Translations under genes and position numbers: made by a program
The notes under the pieces: model-generated
What the model saw: only the letters and a program-made list of their open reading frames with translations
Databases searched by the model: none
What the model was told of the DNA's origin: nothing
Shown: one piece after another, positions 44,109 to 52,018 of the stretch
Position numbering within the stretch: position 1 is the stretch's first letter
How the letters are laid out: each line of letters starts with the position of its first letter
DNA from: Rufibacter roseolus
GTDB lineage: Bacteria > Bacteroidota > Bacteroidia > Cytophagales > Hymenobacteraceae
Length of the DNA stretch: 64,000 nucleotides
Assembly (NCBI RefSeq): GCF_017916365.1
Contig: NZ_JAFMSU010000001.1
Coordinates: 744,001 to 808,000, forward strand
Direction: 5' to 3'

Positions 44109-45029
44109 ATGCCAGTTCTCCTGCAACCGCTCTCAGATCCGCTGCTCACCCATAAAGGAGTAGAACTGGCCGTGCTGCGCGAGGATCTGCTGCACCCCCG
44201 CATTCCCGGGAACAAGTGGCGTAAACTCAAATACAACCTTCAGGCGGCGCAGGAAGGAGGCTGCGAAACGCTGGTCACCTTCGGAGGGGCCTTCTCCAAC
44301 CACATCGCTGCCGTTGCCGCCGCCGGAAAAGAGTTCGGGTTCTCCGCCATCGGCTACATTAGAGGCGAGGAGACCTTACCGCTCAACCCAACACTGGCAT
44401 TTGCCACGGGCTGCGGCATGCAACTCCGGTATCTCAGCCGCTCAGATTATCGCCTCCGCCAAGACACCCGTTTCCAGGCCGAAATCCTGAAATCAGCCCC
44501 CAAACCCTATCTGCTCCCCGAGGGCGGCACGAACCTGCTGGCTGTGAAAGGCTGCACCGAGATTGTCACGGAACTTACCGCACCCTGGGATATGCTCTGC
44601 GTAGCGGCGGGCACCGGTGGCACCCTGGCCGGGATAGTAGCCGGCGCGGCGGGTAAAGGAAAGATCATCGGGTTCCCCGCCCTGAAAGGAGGGGAGTTCC
44701 TGCGGGATGAGGTAACGGAGCTGGTGCAGGCCTATACCGGACGGACGTACCATAATTGGGAACTGCAAACGGGCTATCATTTCGGCGGCTACGCCAAACA
44801 CACCCCGGAACTGCTGGCTTTCATCCAAACCTTCCACCAGCGGCACGATATTCTGCTAGACCCGGTATACACGGGCAAAATGCTGTTCGGTGTATTTGAC
44901 CTGATCAGACAAGATTACTTTCCAGGAGGCACTAGACTGATAGCGGTGCATACCGGCGGGCAGCAAGGCTGGGCCGGCTACGCACAACGATACGGGTTGG
45001 CGTGGCCCACAGCGGACATCATCAAATAA
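44109..45029 (+). CDS. PLP-dependent ACC deaminase/D-cysteine desulfhydrase family enzyme
   Basis: 306 residues of fold-type II. PLP lysine K36 in IPGNKWRKLKYNLQ (equivalent to Lys51 of ACC deaminase), substrate-binding TFGGAFSNHIAAVAAAG, phosphate loop VAAGTGGTLAGIVAGA, and the closing GYHFGGYAKHTPELL. Family members deaminate 1-aminocyclopropane-1-carboxylate or break D-cysteine to pyruvate, ammonia and H2S; the sequence alone does not settle which. Acts in the cytosol; monocistronic. Confidence 0.9.
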   Translation: MPVLLQPLSDPLLTHKGVELAVLREDLLHPRIPGNKWRKLKYNLQAAQEGGCETLVTFGGAFSNHIAAVAAAGKEFGFSAIGYIRGEETLPLNPTLAFATGCGMQLRYLSRSDYRLRQDTRFQAEILKSAPKPYLLPEGGTNLLAVKGCTEIVTELTAPWDMLCVAAGTGGTLAGIVAGAAGKGKIIGFPALKGGEFLRDEVTELVQAYTGRTYHNWELQTGYHFGGYAKHTPELLAFIQTFHQRHDILLDPVYTGKMLFGVFDLIRQDYFPGGTRLIAVHTGGQQGWAGYAQRYGLAWPTADIIK

Positions 45030-45045
45030 TACCAACCTGTGCTTT

Positions 45046-45305
45046 CGCCGGCGCGAGCGTCCCGCTCGTGTCCGCACACATACCAGGGAGTAAAAGCCGC
45101 ATACTCACTCTTTTGTCATCCTAAAAGGATCTTGGGGCAAACTGTAGTAGCGTTTACTACCCGGCCTTTCTAGTTCGCCCACAAGATCTTTCCAAGATGA
45201 CAGGAAGGGGGGAAGGCTTTGGTAGGCTAAAGAGCTTGATCTCAGGAAAGCAAATAGGAACCTTCAGGTATGCGTGCGGACACGAGCGGGACACTCGCCC
45301 CAGCG
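45046..45305. repeat. Nested inverted-repeat element
   Basis: Terminal arms 45046-45086 and 45265-45305 are 41-bp inverted copies (36 of 41 match; core TCCCGCTCGTGTCCGCAC). Between them lies a TGTCATCC foldback element (45112-45203). No open frame of note. The layout suggests one repeat inserted in another or a compound non-autonomous element. Confidence 0.75.
45112..45203. repeat. TGTCATCC foldback element, copy 2
   Basis: TTTGTCATCCTAAAAGGATC left and GATCTTTCCAAGATGACAG right; the centre GGGCAAACTGTAGTAGCG... matches the reverse complement of the centre of the copy at 19489-19582. Confidence 0.8.
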
Positions 45306-45357
45306 ATGGATTGCTAGAATAGAAACGCCTTAATAGAGTCTGCCAAATTGAGTCTTC

Positions 45358-45394
45358 ATTTGGGGCCTAGTTTCTTGAAAACAGGCCAAAAACG
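45358..45394. repeat. Dispersed hairpin family copy
   Basis: TTTGGGGCCTAGTTTC then TTGAAAACAGGCCAAAAACG. One of the few copies that lies before a gene (the one at 45453) rather than directly after one. Confidence 0.6.
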
Positions 45395-45452
45395 AGCAGA
45401 GTAACTTTCGGTGCGGTTTTCGCATATAGACACATACACCTATTTTCATTCC

Positions 45453-46091
45453 ATGCGACTCCTTTTTGTTCTTCGTAAGCTCATTCCCTGGCTCTTGCTC
45501 TTGATTGTGGCCGGTTTGGCTTGGCGATTCCTGCTGATGCCCGTGAAGAATTTTCTTAACCCCACCGATGAGCCTGCGGTGGAGGTGACACATAACACTG
45601 TCTTGACCAAGATTGAGGCGATGGGTAAACTGGAGTTGGTGCGCTACAACTTCAAAGACGTGGTGGAATACAAAAAGGAAGTGTCTCGGTTCTTGCCCGA
45701 TTCCAAGGTGGCCCTCATTGTGGGCGGCGAGGCCGTTGGCTGTATTGACCTGCAGAAATTGCAGGAAAGTGACCTGCAGTTCATCGGGGATTCTGTCCTG
45801 CACGTGAGTTTGCCCGCGCCAGAGATCTGCTACTATCGCGTTGACCACACCCAGTCCAAGGTGTTTGGGAAGGAGAATACCTACTTCCAGGATGCTGACC
45901 TGGTAGACGAGGGTTACAAGTACGCCGAGGAAAACGTAAAACAGGCGGCTCTGAGCAGTGGCATCCTCCAACAGACTTCTGTCAACGCTGAGAAAATCCT
46001 GAAACCGATGCTGGAGAACATGACCGGCCGCCGTGTCTACCTCATGCCGCGGCAGATTATCACTCCTCCGGCTATGCCGAAGAAAAGGTGA
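45453..46091 (+). CDS. DUF4230 domain protein
   Basis: 212 residues from ATG 45453; the earlier frame start at 45411 adds a non-conserved leader. One N-terminal membrane helix (LRKLIPWLLLLIVAGLAWRF), then the DUF4230 domain: VLTKIEAMGKLELVRYNFKD, SKVALIVGGEAVGCIDLQKL, LPAPEICYYRVDHTQSKVF, and an amphipathic C-terminal helix (KYAEENVKQAALSSGILQQT). Function unknown; a signal-anchor protein facing the periplasm. Family call is fairly secure from motif order. Confidence 0.85.
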   Translation: MRLLFVLRKLIPWLLLLIVAGLAWRFLLMPVKNFLNPTDEPAVEVTHNTVLTKIEAMGKLELVRYNFKDVVEYKKEVSRFLPDSKVALIVGGEAVGCIDLQKLQESDLQFIGDSVLHVSLPAPEICYYRVDHTQSKVFGKENTYFQDADLVDEGYKYAEENVKQAALSSGILQQTSVNAEKILKPMLENMTGRRVYLMPRQIITPPAMPKKR

Positions 46092-46539
46092 TTTTTAGGA
46101 TTTGAAGATGTGGAAATGTAGAAATGTGCTAATGAGGAAATGTGCTGATGTGCTAATTTCTTTATGGGAGAATGTGGTTGTTTGTCTTTCTTTTGAAGGT
46201 CTGGCGTGACTAGTACTGGTAATGGCGTTTCAAAGATGTATGGGCAATCCCTTGTGGTTGCCCATATATGTTGTTGGTGATAACACCAACAACGGTATAA
46301 CGGTATAGCTTTCATAGCTCGTTGTTAGCCTGTTAACACCCCGCCCTTAGGGCACCCCTCCTAAACTAGGAGGGGATTTAATGTGGGTTAACGGTATGGC
46401 GCTTGATCAAAAGACCTCGCAGCTTCCGGAGGTCCTGTGAGCGTCTGTGCCAGTAGCCGCTAAATCAAAACACATTAACACATCAGCACATTAAGAAATT
46501 AGCACATTATCACATCAGCACATTCTCAAATCTCCAAAT
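46092..46539. other. Repeat mosaic between DUF4230 and recX
   Basis: No gene. In order: an AATGTGCTA-rich block (46099-46166); the 22-bp hairpin shared with 22927-22948 (46242-46263); GTTGTTGGTG/CACCAACAAC hairpin (46270-46293); CCCCTCCTA/TAGGAGGGG hairpin (46355-46375); a degenerate GACCTC palindrome (46412-46446); and a second AATGTGCTA block in inverted orientation (46470-46543) that runs into the recX stop codon. Confidence 0.75.
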
Positions 46540-47022
46540 CTACAAACCCAACTCCCGCCACGCATCCTGGATGAGGTCTAGCTCATAGCCTTTGCTTTGG
46601 AGGAAGTACTGGATTTTCTGTCGGCGGGCCATGGGGTTGCCTTCCCCTTCGGTTTTGTTCTTTTTCTCCAGTAGGTGCAACAGGTTTTCCCAGTAAACAT
46701 CGGGGTCAATTTCCTGGAGGCCTTTGCGGATGCAGTATTCTGAGAGGCCTTTGGCTTTGAGGCCCAGCTGGATTTTGCGGCGGCCCCAGCGTTTGAGGCC
46801 GTACTTGCCGCGCACGAAGGCCTGGGCGTAGCGCTCCTCGTCCAGCAGTTTTTCCTGGGTCAGGAGGATGACAAGTTCATCGGCTTCGTCCAGGTCCAGG
46901 CCGTAGTCCAGCAGCTTGGCGCGTACCTCATTTTGGGTCCGTTCCTGGTAGGCACAGTAAGCCGCAATCTTGGGCAGGGCTTCTTTTTTAGTGTAGACTT
47001 TCTTCTTTTTGGGCTGGAACAC
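46540..47022 (-). CDS. recX: Regulatory protein RecX
   Basis: 160 residues, all-helical three-repeat RecX fold. Visible: AYCAYQERTQNEVRAKLLDY in repeat 1, ELVILLTQEKLLDEERYAQA plus FVRGKYGLKRWGRRKIQLGL (the strongest RecX signature) in repeat 2, and KIQYFLQSKGYELDLIQDAW in repeat 3. It caps and inhibits RecA filaments in the cytosol. No recA is adjacent. An inverted AATGTGCTA repeat block abuts its stop codon. Confidence 0.93.
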   Translation of the reverse strand: MFQPKKKKVYTKKEALPKIAAYCAYQERTQNEVRAKLLDYGLDLDEADELVILLTQEKLLDEERYAQAFVRGKYGLKRWGRRKIQLGLKAKGLSEYCIRKGLQEIDPDVYWENLLHLLEKKNKTEGEGNPMARRQKIQYFLQSKGYELDLIQDAWRELGL

Positions 47023-47191
47023 AGGTCTGGTTTTTAGCTGAAACTACCGCTGCCGGTATATTCTATAAACCAAAAGTAGGCAAAAACAGTTTGCCCGGCT
47101 GGCGTTTAAAGTCCCGAAATTCAAAAAGAGATGCAAAATGCTTGGAGTAAAAGCCCGACCTTTGCAGCCTCAAATTTTACCGCTTACCGCC

Positions 47192-48055
47192 ATGACCAAA
47201 GGGGTTCAGTACATGCTGCTTTCCACGTTCTTTTTCGCGCTGATGAACGTGTGCGTCAAGTTTTTGTCGCATTTGCCGCCCATGGAAGTGGTGCTGTTCC
47301 GGTCGGTGATTTCGCTTATTCTTAGTTATGGCATGATCAGGCAGGCCGGGGTTTCGCCGTGGGGCAACCGCAAGCCGGTGCTGGTGCTGCGCGGACTGGC
47401 GGGCGGCTTTTCGCTGCTCATGTTCTACACCACCATCCAGAACATCCCGCTGGCGGGCGCGGTGACCATCCAGTACCTGGCGCCCATTTTCACGGCTTTG
47501 CTGGGCGTGTTCATTGCCAAGGAGAAAGTGGCGCCGTGGCAGTGGGTGTGCTTCCTAATCTCCTTCTCGGGGGTGCTGGTGATTGAGGGCGTGGATACCC
47601 GCATTTCTCTGTATTATCTGCTCATCGGCATCGGGAGCGCGTTTCTGTCGGGGGTGGCGTATAATTCCGTGCGGAAGCTGAGCGAGACCGAGCATCCGCT
47701 GGTCATTGTGTTTTATTTCCCGCTGGTGTCTTTGCCTTTATCTCTGGTGTTCTGCCTGTTTGACTGGGTGCCGCCGCAGGGCAATGACTGGCTGTGGCTG
47801 TGCTTGACGGGCATTCTCACGCAGTTGGGGCAGTACTTCATGACGCGGTCTTACCAGGTGGAGAAGCTGGCGCGGGTGGCTAACCTCAACTATATCGGCA
47901 TTCTGTACGCGCTGGCGCTGGGGATGGTGTTCTTCGGGGAGACGTTCCATTTGTACGCGTATCTGGGCATTGCTTTGGTGCTGCTGGGCGTGCTTCTGAA
48001 CATGCAGTACAGCCGAAAACTGCGTAAACTGGAGGCGGCGCAGGCAACTTCCTGA
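47192..48055 (+). CDS. EamA/DMT family membrane transporter
   Basis: 287 residues from ATG 47192. The frame opens at 47138, but a promoter-like GACCTTTG (47155-47162) lies inside that extension, favouring the later start. Ten transmembrane helices in two EamA repeats: TFFFALMNVCVKFLSHLPPM, EVVLFRSVISLILSYGMI, NIPLAGAVTIQYLAPIFTAL, and VANLNYIGILYALALGMVFF in repeat 2. Likely metabolite exporter of the drug/metabolite superfamily; substrate unknown. Followed immediately by a dispersed hairpin. Confidence 0.9.
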   Translation: MTKGVQYMLLSTFFFALMNVCVKFLSHLPPMEVVLFRSVISLILSYGMIRQAGVSPWGNRKPVLVLRGLAGGFSLLMFYTTIQNIPLAGAVTIQYLAPIFTALLGVFIAKEKVAPWQWVCFLISFSGVLVIEGVDTRISLYYLLIGIGSAFLSGVAYNSVRKLSETEHPLVIVFYFPLVSLPLSLVFCLFDWVPPQGNDWLWLCLTGILTQLGQYFMTRSYQVEKLARVANLNYIGILYALALGMVFFGETFHLYAYLGIALVLLGVLLNMQYSRKLRKLEAAQATS

Positions 48056-48056
48056 T

Positions 48057-48094
48057 CGTTTTGGGCATCTTTTCTATAAAACAGGCCTAAAACG
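48057..48094. repeat. Dispersed 3'-hairpin family, strong copy
   Basis: CGTTTTGGGCATCTTTTC / TATAAAACAGGCCTAAAACG with two mismatches, starting 2 bp after the transporter stop codon. Confidence 0.75.
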
Positions 48095-48105
48095 GCCGAT
48101 GGCTT

Positions 48106-48137
48106 TTGTTTCCTAACGCATCTTCTCTTTACCTTTA
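48106..48137 (+). promoter_or_regulatory. Promoter of DUF5686 gene
   Basis: TTG (48106-48108), 21 nt, TACCTTTA (48130-48137): near-consensus Bacteroidota promoter, giving a leader of about 100-130 nt. Confidence 0.5.
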
Positions 48138-48277
48138 AAACCTACTAACCTGTTTCTCAGAGGGAAGTGTAATATTAAGGTTTTTGAATACCTGCTGATA
48201 TAGAAACCAAGGCCAGTTTCGTTAAACAGCCAAACCCTTTGCTCATGCTTTCTTTATACCCGTGCTTTTCCCCCAGG

Positions 48278-50884
48278 ATGTCTCGTAAGCTTGCCTCTGT
48301 GCTGGGCCTTTGGTCCCTGCTGGCAGGAGTAGCCACCGCCGGTGTGCTGAAAGGGAAAGTGACCGATGAGAAAGGAGTGGGGCTGGCCTTCGCGACGGTG
48401 TACCTGCAGGGCTCCACCGTGGGTTCCACCACCAATGAGCAAGGGGATTACCAGTTCAACGTAGACCCGGGCAAGCATACGGTGGTGTTCCAGTATGTGG
48501 GCTACAAAAGCCAGACCCGGGCCATAGAGGTACCGGAGGAGGAAAAGCCCACGCCGCTGGTGCTCAATGTGCAATTGCTCCCCGATGTCTACAACCTCAA
48601 TGAGGTGCGGGTGAGTCTCAGCGGCAAGAACCCGGCGTACGGCATCATGGAACAGGCCATTGCCAAACGAGAATACCATTTAAAGGAGGTGCAGGCCTTC
48701 ACCGCCCAAGTGTACGTGAAGGGTTTGCAGCGCCTCATCAACATGCCCAAACGGCTGCTGGGCATCATCAAAGTGCCGGCCGGCCTTAAGCCGGGCATCC
48801 TGTACCTGTCAGAATCAGTGTCTGAGATGAGTTTCATGCAGCCGGGCAAGTACCGTGAGCGCATGATTTCCTCCAAAGTGAGCGGTAGCAGCCGGGCCTT
48901 TAGCTATAACCAAGCCTCGGAGTTTAACGTCAATTTTTACCAGAACCTCCTCAAAGCGCAGGGGGTGAACGAGCGGGGTTTTGTGTCGCCGCTGGCCAAC
49001 AACGCCATGTTCTTCTACAAGTATGAGTACGTGGGTAGCAGCCAGGACAACGGGTACCTTATACACCGCATCAAGGTAATCCCAAAGCGGAAGACGGATC
49101 CGGTGTGCACGGGCTACGTGTACATTGTGGACGGCTCCTGGCGCCTGCACAGCCTTAACCTGTACGTGACCAAAGATCAGCAGATTGAGTTTGTAGATAC
49201 TTTGCGCATCACGCAGCAGTTTACGCCGGCGCCAGGCAACGTTTGGGTTTTGCAATCGCAGAAATTCACGTTTGATGTGGAAGGCTACGGCTTTAAGGGC
49301 AATGGCTATTTTATGGCCGTTTACAGTAAATACCGCGTAAAACCGGCACCCTTTGTGAAACAGGCCCCGGCTCCTGCGCCAGTTGCCCCTGCCGCGCCAG
49401 CCCCGGTGGTGAGTCCGCCGGTGGTGGCCGCGCTCCCCGCGCCCAAACTCAGCCGTAAGGAACGCAAAGCCCTTCGGGATAACCCGCCCACCAACGGCGT
49501 ACCAGATGCCGAGTACTTCAAAAAGAAAGAGGTTTTGCTCATTGAGAAAGACGCCAACACCAGAGACAGCGCTTATTGGAATGAGGTACGCCCCGTGCCC
49601 TTGACCCAGGAGGAGATAGTGGACTACCATACCAAAGACAGCCTGCAGGTCATCAAAGAATCAAAGCCCTACAAAGACTCCATAGACCGGAAGAACAACA
49701 AATTCAGCGCCTCTGATCTGCTGCTCTCGGGTTACTCTTACCAGAATTCGTTTGAACGCACCTCTTTCAGTATTGAGCCGGTTACGCGCATCTGGCAGTA
49801 CAATACCGTGGAAGGCCTGGTGGCTAACCTGGGCATCGAGTACACCAAACGCTATGAAGACCGGCGTCGCTACACCATCGCGCCTACCCTGCGCTATGGG
49901 TTCAGCAACAGAGAGGTGCAGGCCAAGCTGTCCGGGTCCTTCATGTATGACATGGTCCGGCGGCGCTCGGTGGGCTTTGAGGGAGGCAAGTTCGTGAGTC
50001 AGTTCAACCCCGAAGAACCTACGCCCTTCGTAAATACTGTGTACACGCTGCTGTTGAAGAAGAACTACGAGAAGCTTTACCAGCGGCAATATCTGCGCCT
50101 GTGGCACAACCGCGAGTTGGTAAACGGGCTGTCGGCGACGTTCCAGGTGGGGTATGCCCAGCGCGAGATGATGTTCAATACCACTGATTACGCCGTGCGC
50201 GACCGCGCTTCACGGGTGTTTTCGTCAAATGAGCCCCAAAACGCCGAGGTCGCTTCCACCGCTTTCCCGCGGCACCAGGCCCTCACCGTGGCCCTCACGT
50301 TGACTTATCGCCCGGGCGCGGAATACATCTCGCACCCAGACCGCAAGATCAACCTGGGCTCCAAATGGCCGCTCTTCACCCTGAACTACCGCAAGGGCAT
50401 CTCCGGGGTACTGGGCAGCGATGTGGACTATGACTTTGTTTCCCTGGGTGTGAGCGATGACCTGGCTTTGGGTTTGCTGGGCACCAGTTCCTACTCGGTG
50501 AGCGCGGGTACTTTCTGGCGCAAGAACCAGCTGTATTTCATGGATTTCAGGCACTTCTCCGGGAACCGCACCATCTTATCCGGTGATTTCAGCGGTTTTC
50601 AGTTGCTGGATTACTACCGCTACAGCACCCAGAAAACTTACATAGAAGGTCACTACAGCCACCATTTCAATGGCTTTATCCTGAACAAGCTCCCACTCAT
50701 CCGCAAGCTGAAGTGGCAGGAAGTGGGCAGCGTAAATTACCTCCACACCGCGGCCGCCGGGCATTATCTGGAGCTGGGCGTAGGTTTGGAGCACCTGTTC
50801 AAAGTCTTCAGGATGGATTTTGTGACCGGTTTCCAGGAACGCCAGAAAGTAAGCTCCGGTATCCGGATCGGCTACGGCTTTTAG
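48278..50884 (+). CDS. DUF5686 outer-membrane protein with carboxypeptidase-like regulatory domain
   Basis: 868 residues from ATG 48278 (an in-frame ATG at 48245 is also possible; both precede the same hydrophobic signal LASVLGLWSLLAGVATA). An N-terminal CarboxypepD_reg-like domain comes first (VLKGKVTDEKGVGLAFATVY, NEQGDYQFNVDPGKHTVVFQ). The long DUF5686 part follows, with a Pro/Ala linker around residue 380 (PAPAPVAPAAPAPVVSPPVV), and the C-terminal half is a beta-barrel finishing in RIGYGF with a terminal Phe. It resembles TonB-independent surface proteins of Bacteroidota; role unknown, possibly outer-membrane assembly or binding. Confidence 0.85.
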   Translation: MSRKLASVLGLWSLLAGVATAGVLKGKVTDEKGVGLAFATVYLQGSTVGSTTNEQGDYQFNVDPGKHTVVFQYVGYKSQTRAIEVPEEEKPTPLVLNVQLLPDVYNLNEVRVSLSGKNPAYGIMEQAIAKREYHLKEVQAFTAQVYVKGLQRLINMPKRLLGIIKVPAGLKPGILYLSESVSEMSFMQPGKYRERMISSKVSGSSRAFSYNQASEFNVNFYQNLLKAQGVNERGFVSPLANNAMFFYKYEYVGSSQDNGYLIHRIKVIPKRKTDPVCTGYVYIVDGSWRLHSLNLYVTKDQQIEFVDTLRITQQFTPAPGNVWVLQSQKFTFDVEGYGFKGNGYFMAVYSKYRVKPAPFVKQAPAPAPVAPAAPAPVVSPPVVAALPAPKLSRKERKALRDNPPTNGVPDAEYFKKKEVLLIEKDANTRDSAYWNEVRPVPLTQEEIVDYHTKDSLQVIKESKPYKDSIDRKNNKFSASDLLLSGYSYQNSFERTSFSIEPVTRIWQYNTVEGLVANLGIEYTKRYEDRRRYTIAPTLRYGFSNREVQAKLSGSFMYDMVRRRSVGFEGGKFVSQFNPEEPTPFVNTVYTLLLKKNYEKLYQRQYLRLWHNRELVNGLSATFQVGYAQREMMFNTTDYAVRDRASRVFSSNEPQNAEVASTAFPRHQALTVALTLTYRPGAEYISHPDRKINLGSKWPLFTLNYRKGISGVLGSDVDYDFVSLGVSDDLALGLLGTSSYSVSAGTFWRKNQLYFMDFRHFSGNRTILSGDFSGFQLLDYYRYSTQKTYIEGHYSHHFNGFILNKLPLIRKLKWQEVGSVNYLHTAAAGHYLELGVGLEHLFKVFRMDFVTGFQERQKVSSGIRIGYGF

Positions 50885-50935
50885 GCCATAGGCTTCCTGC
50901 CGGCAGAAGTCCGAACCCATGCGTACCTTTGCTCC

Positions 50936-51325
50936 ATGATTCAGTTAAAGAGCATCCACCACATTGCCGTCATCTGCACAGACTACCCGGTTTCCAGGAG
51001 GTTTTACACGCAGGTATTGGGCCTTACGCTGCAGCAGGAGATTAACCGTGCCGAGCGCGATTCCTACAAGGCAGACCTGGCGCTGAACGGGCAGTACATC
51101 ATTGAGCTGTTCTCTTTCCCCAACGTGCCCGCCCGCCTGTCTTTCCCCGAGGCTGCCGGCTTGCGGCACCTGGCTTTTGAGGTGGAAGACGTTGCAGCTG
51201 CCCGGCAGGAACTGATGAACCAAAGCGTGGAAGTGCAGGAAATACGGGTGGATGAACACACCGGCAAGCGCTTCTGCTTCTTCTCTGACCCTGATGGTTT
51301 ACCGCTGGAACTCTACGAACGGTAG
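50936..51325 (+). CDS. VOC family (glyoxalase/YaeR-like) metalloenzyme
   Basis: 129 residues, two beta-alpha-beta3 modules. Metal ligands are likely His8/His9 region in SIHHIAVICTD, the His of LRHLAFEVED and the Glu of GLPLELYE; SDPDGLPLELYE is the common C-terminal signature of the YaeR (SMU1112c) group. Function is not established; related enzymes open or rearrange small electrophilic metabolites. TACCTTTG (50924-50931) lies only 4 nt before the ATG, so the mRNA may be leaderless. Confidence 0.92.
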   Translation: MIQLKSIHHIAVICTDYPVSRRFYTQVLGLTLQQEINRAERDSYKADLALNGQYIIELFSFPNVPARLSFPEAAGLRHLAFEVEDVAAARQELMNQSVEVQEIRVDEHTGKRFCFFSDPDGLPLELYER

Positions 51326-51341
51326 AACGCCTATTTAAGTG

Positions 51342-51370
51342 CTGTTTTTGGAAAATTGGCTGAAAAACAG
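51342..51370. repeat. Dispersed 3'-hairpin family, short copy
   Basis: CTGTTTTT / AAAAACAG arms around GGAAAATTGGCTG, 17 bp after the VOC gene stop. Confidence 0.5.
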
Positions 51371-51426
51371 AAAGCAGGGAAATCTTTGTTAGAGGTGCTG
51401 GTTAGGCCTTCCACTGGTAATGAAAG

Positions 51427-51867
51427 CTACTGCAAGACGGCAAGGGAAACCCTGACTTCCTTCTGGGCCAGGTTGAGGTCAGAGATTCTGGGGTAAGGGG
51501 TAATCTCACGCAAAGTCAACTGGTATTTTTTGGTGCCCAGTGAAAACTTTACCATCTCGCCCAGGTAGAGGATTTGCGAAACACTTGTTTCGGTTGAGTC
51601 TTCCAATTGTACCTGTGCAAGGGCCATGCCGGCCCAGATGCACAAGACATCTTTAGGGCAGCGGGTGTCTTCCACTTTCTGGAGCGTTAAGGTAAGGTCT
51701 TGCGCAGACAAGGGCACTTGCAAGGAAAGTGTGTAGGTGGTCCAGGACGGCGTATGAGTAAGCGGTTTGGTAAGAACGGGCGTTAAGGTGGGAGTCTCTG
51801 GGCGGGTGCGCGCGCATCCCATCAGAAGGAGTGCCATTATAAGAATAAGACCGCTTTTCTGTTTCAT
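51427..51867 (-). CDS. Small lipoprotein (intact paralogue of the fragment at 57373)
   Basis: 146 residues with lipobox LLLMGC (about 13-18). Mature domain: LTLTLQKVEDTRCPKDVLCI then WAGMALAQVQLED; LYLGEMVKFSLGTKKYQLTL; VRVSLAVLQ at the end. The Cys pair in RCPxxxxC is conserved in the fragment near 57650 and may form a disulfide or bind a metal. No named family is recognised. Confidence 0.75.
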   Translation of the reverse strand: MKQKSGLILIMALLLMGCARTRPETPTLTPVLTKPLTHTPSWTTYTLSLQVPLSAQDLTLTLQKVEDTRCPKDVLCIWAGMALAQVQLEDSTETSVSQILYLGEMVKFSLGTKKYQLTLREITPYPRISDLNLAQKEVRVSLAVLQ

Positions 51868-51963
51868 GGCTTCTTTTTATAAAGGGAGGCATTTTCACCT
51901 GCGTACTATAAAGAGCCTGAAACAGAGCCAATAGTTGCTTTGCGTTTTAGAAAAGGTTTACAA

Positions 51964-51995
51964 AAAAAGCCCACCAGATTTCTGGTGGGCTTTTT
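51964..51995 (-). terminator. Terminator of second SusCD operon
   Basis: AAAAAGCCCACCAGA / TCTGGTGGGCTTTTT perfect arms with a 2-nt loop, T-run on both strands, 24 bp beyond the SusD stop at 52019. Confidence 0.9.
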
Positions 51996-52018
51996 CTTTT
52001 GCAGGGTTTAGGAAATAA

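Noticed and set aside
45046-45305. Possible insertion sequence
   Set aside because: Inverted ends are present but no transposase frame exists inside, so it is listed only as a repeat element.
46099-46543. Possible CRISPR array from recurring AATGTGCTA units
   Set aside because: Units are short, unevenly spaced and in two orientations, with no constant repeat-spacer pattern and no cas genes.
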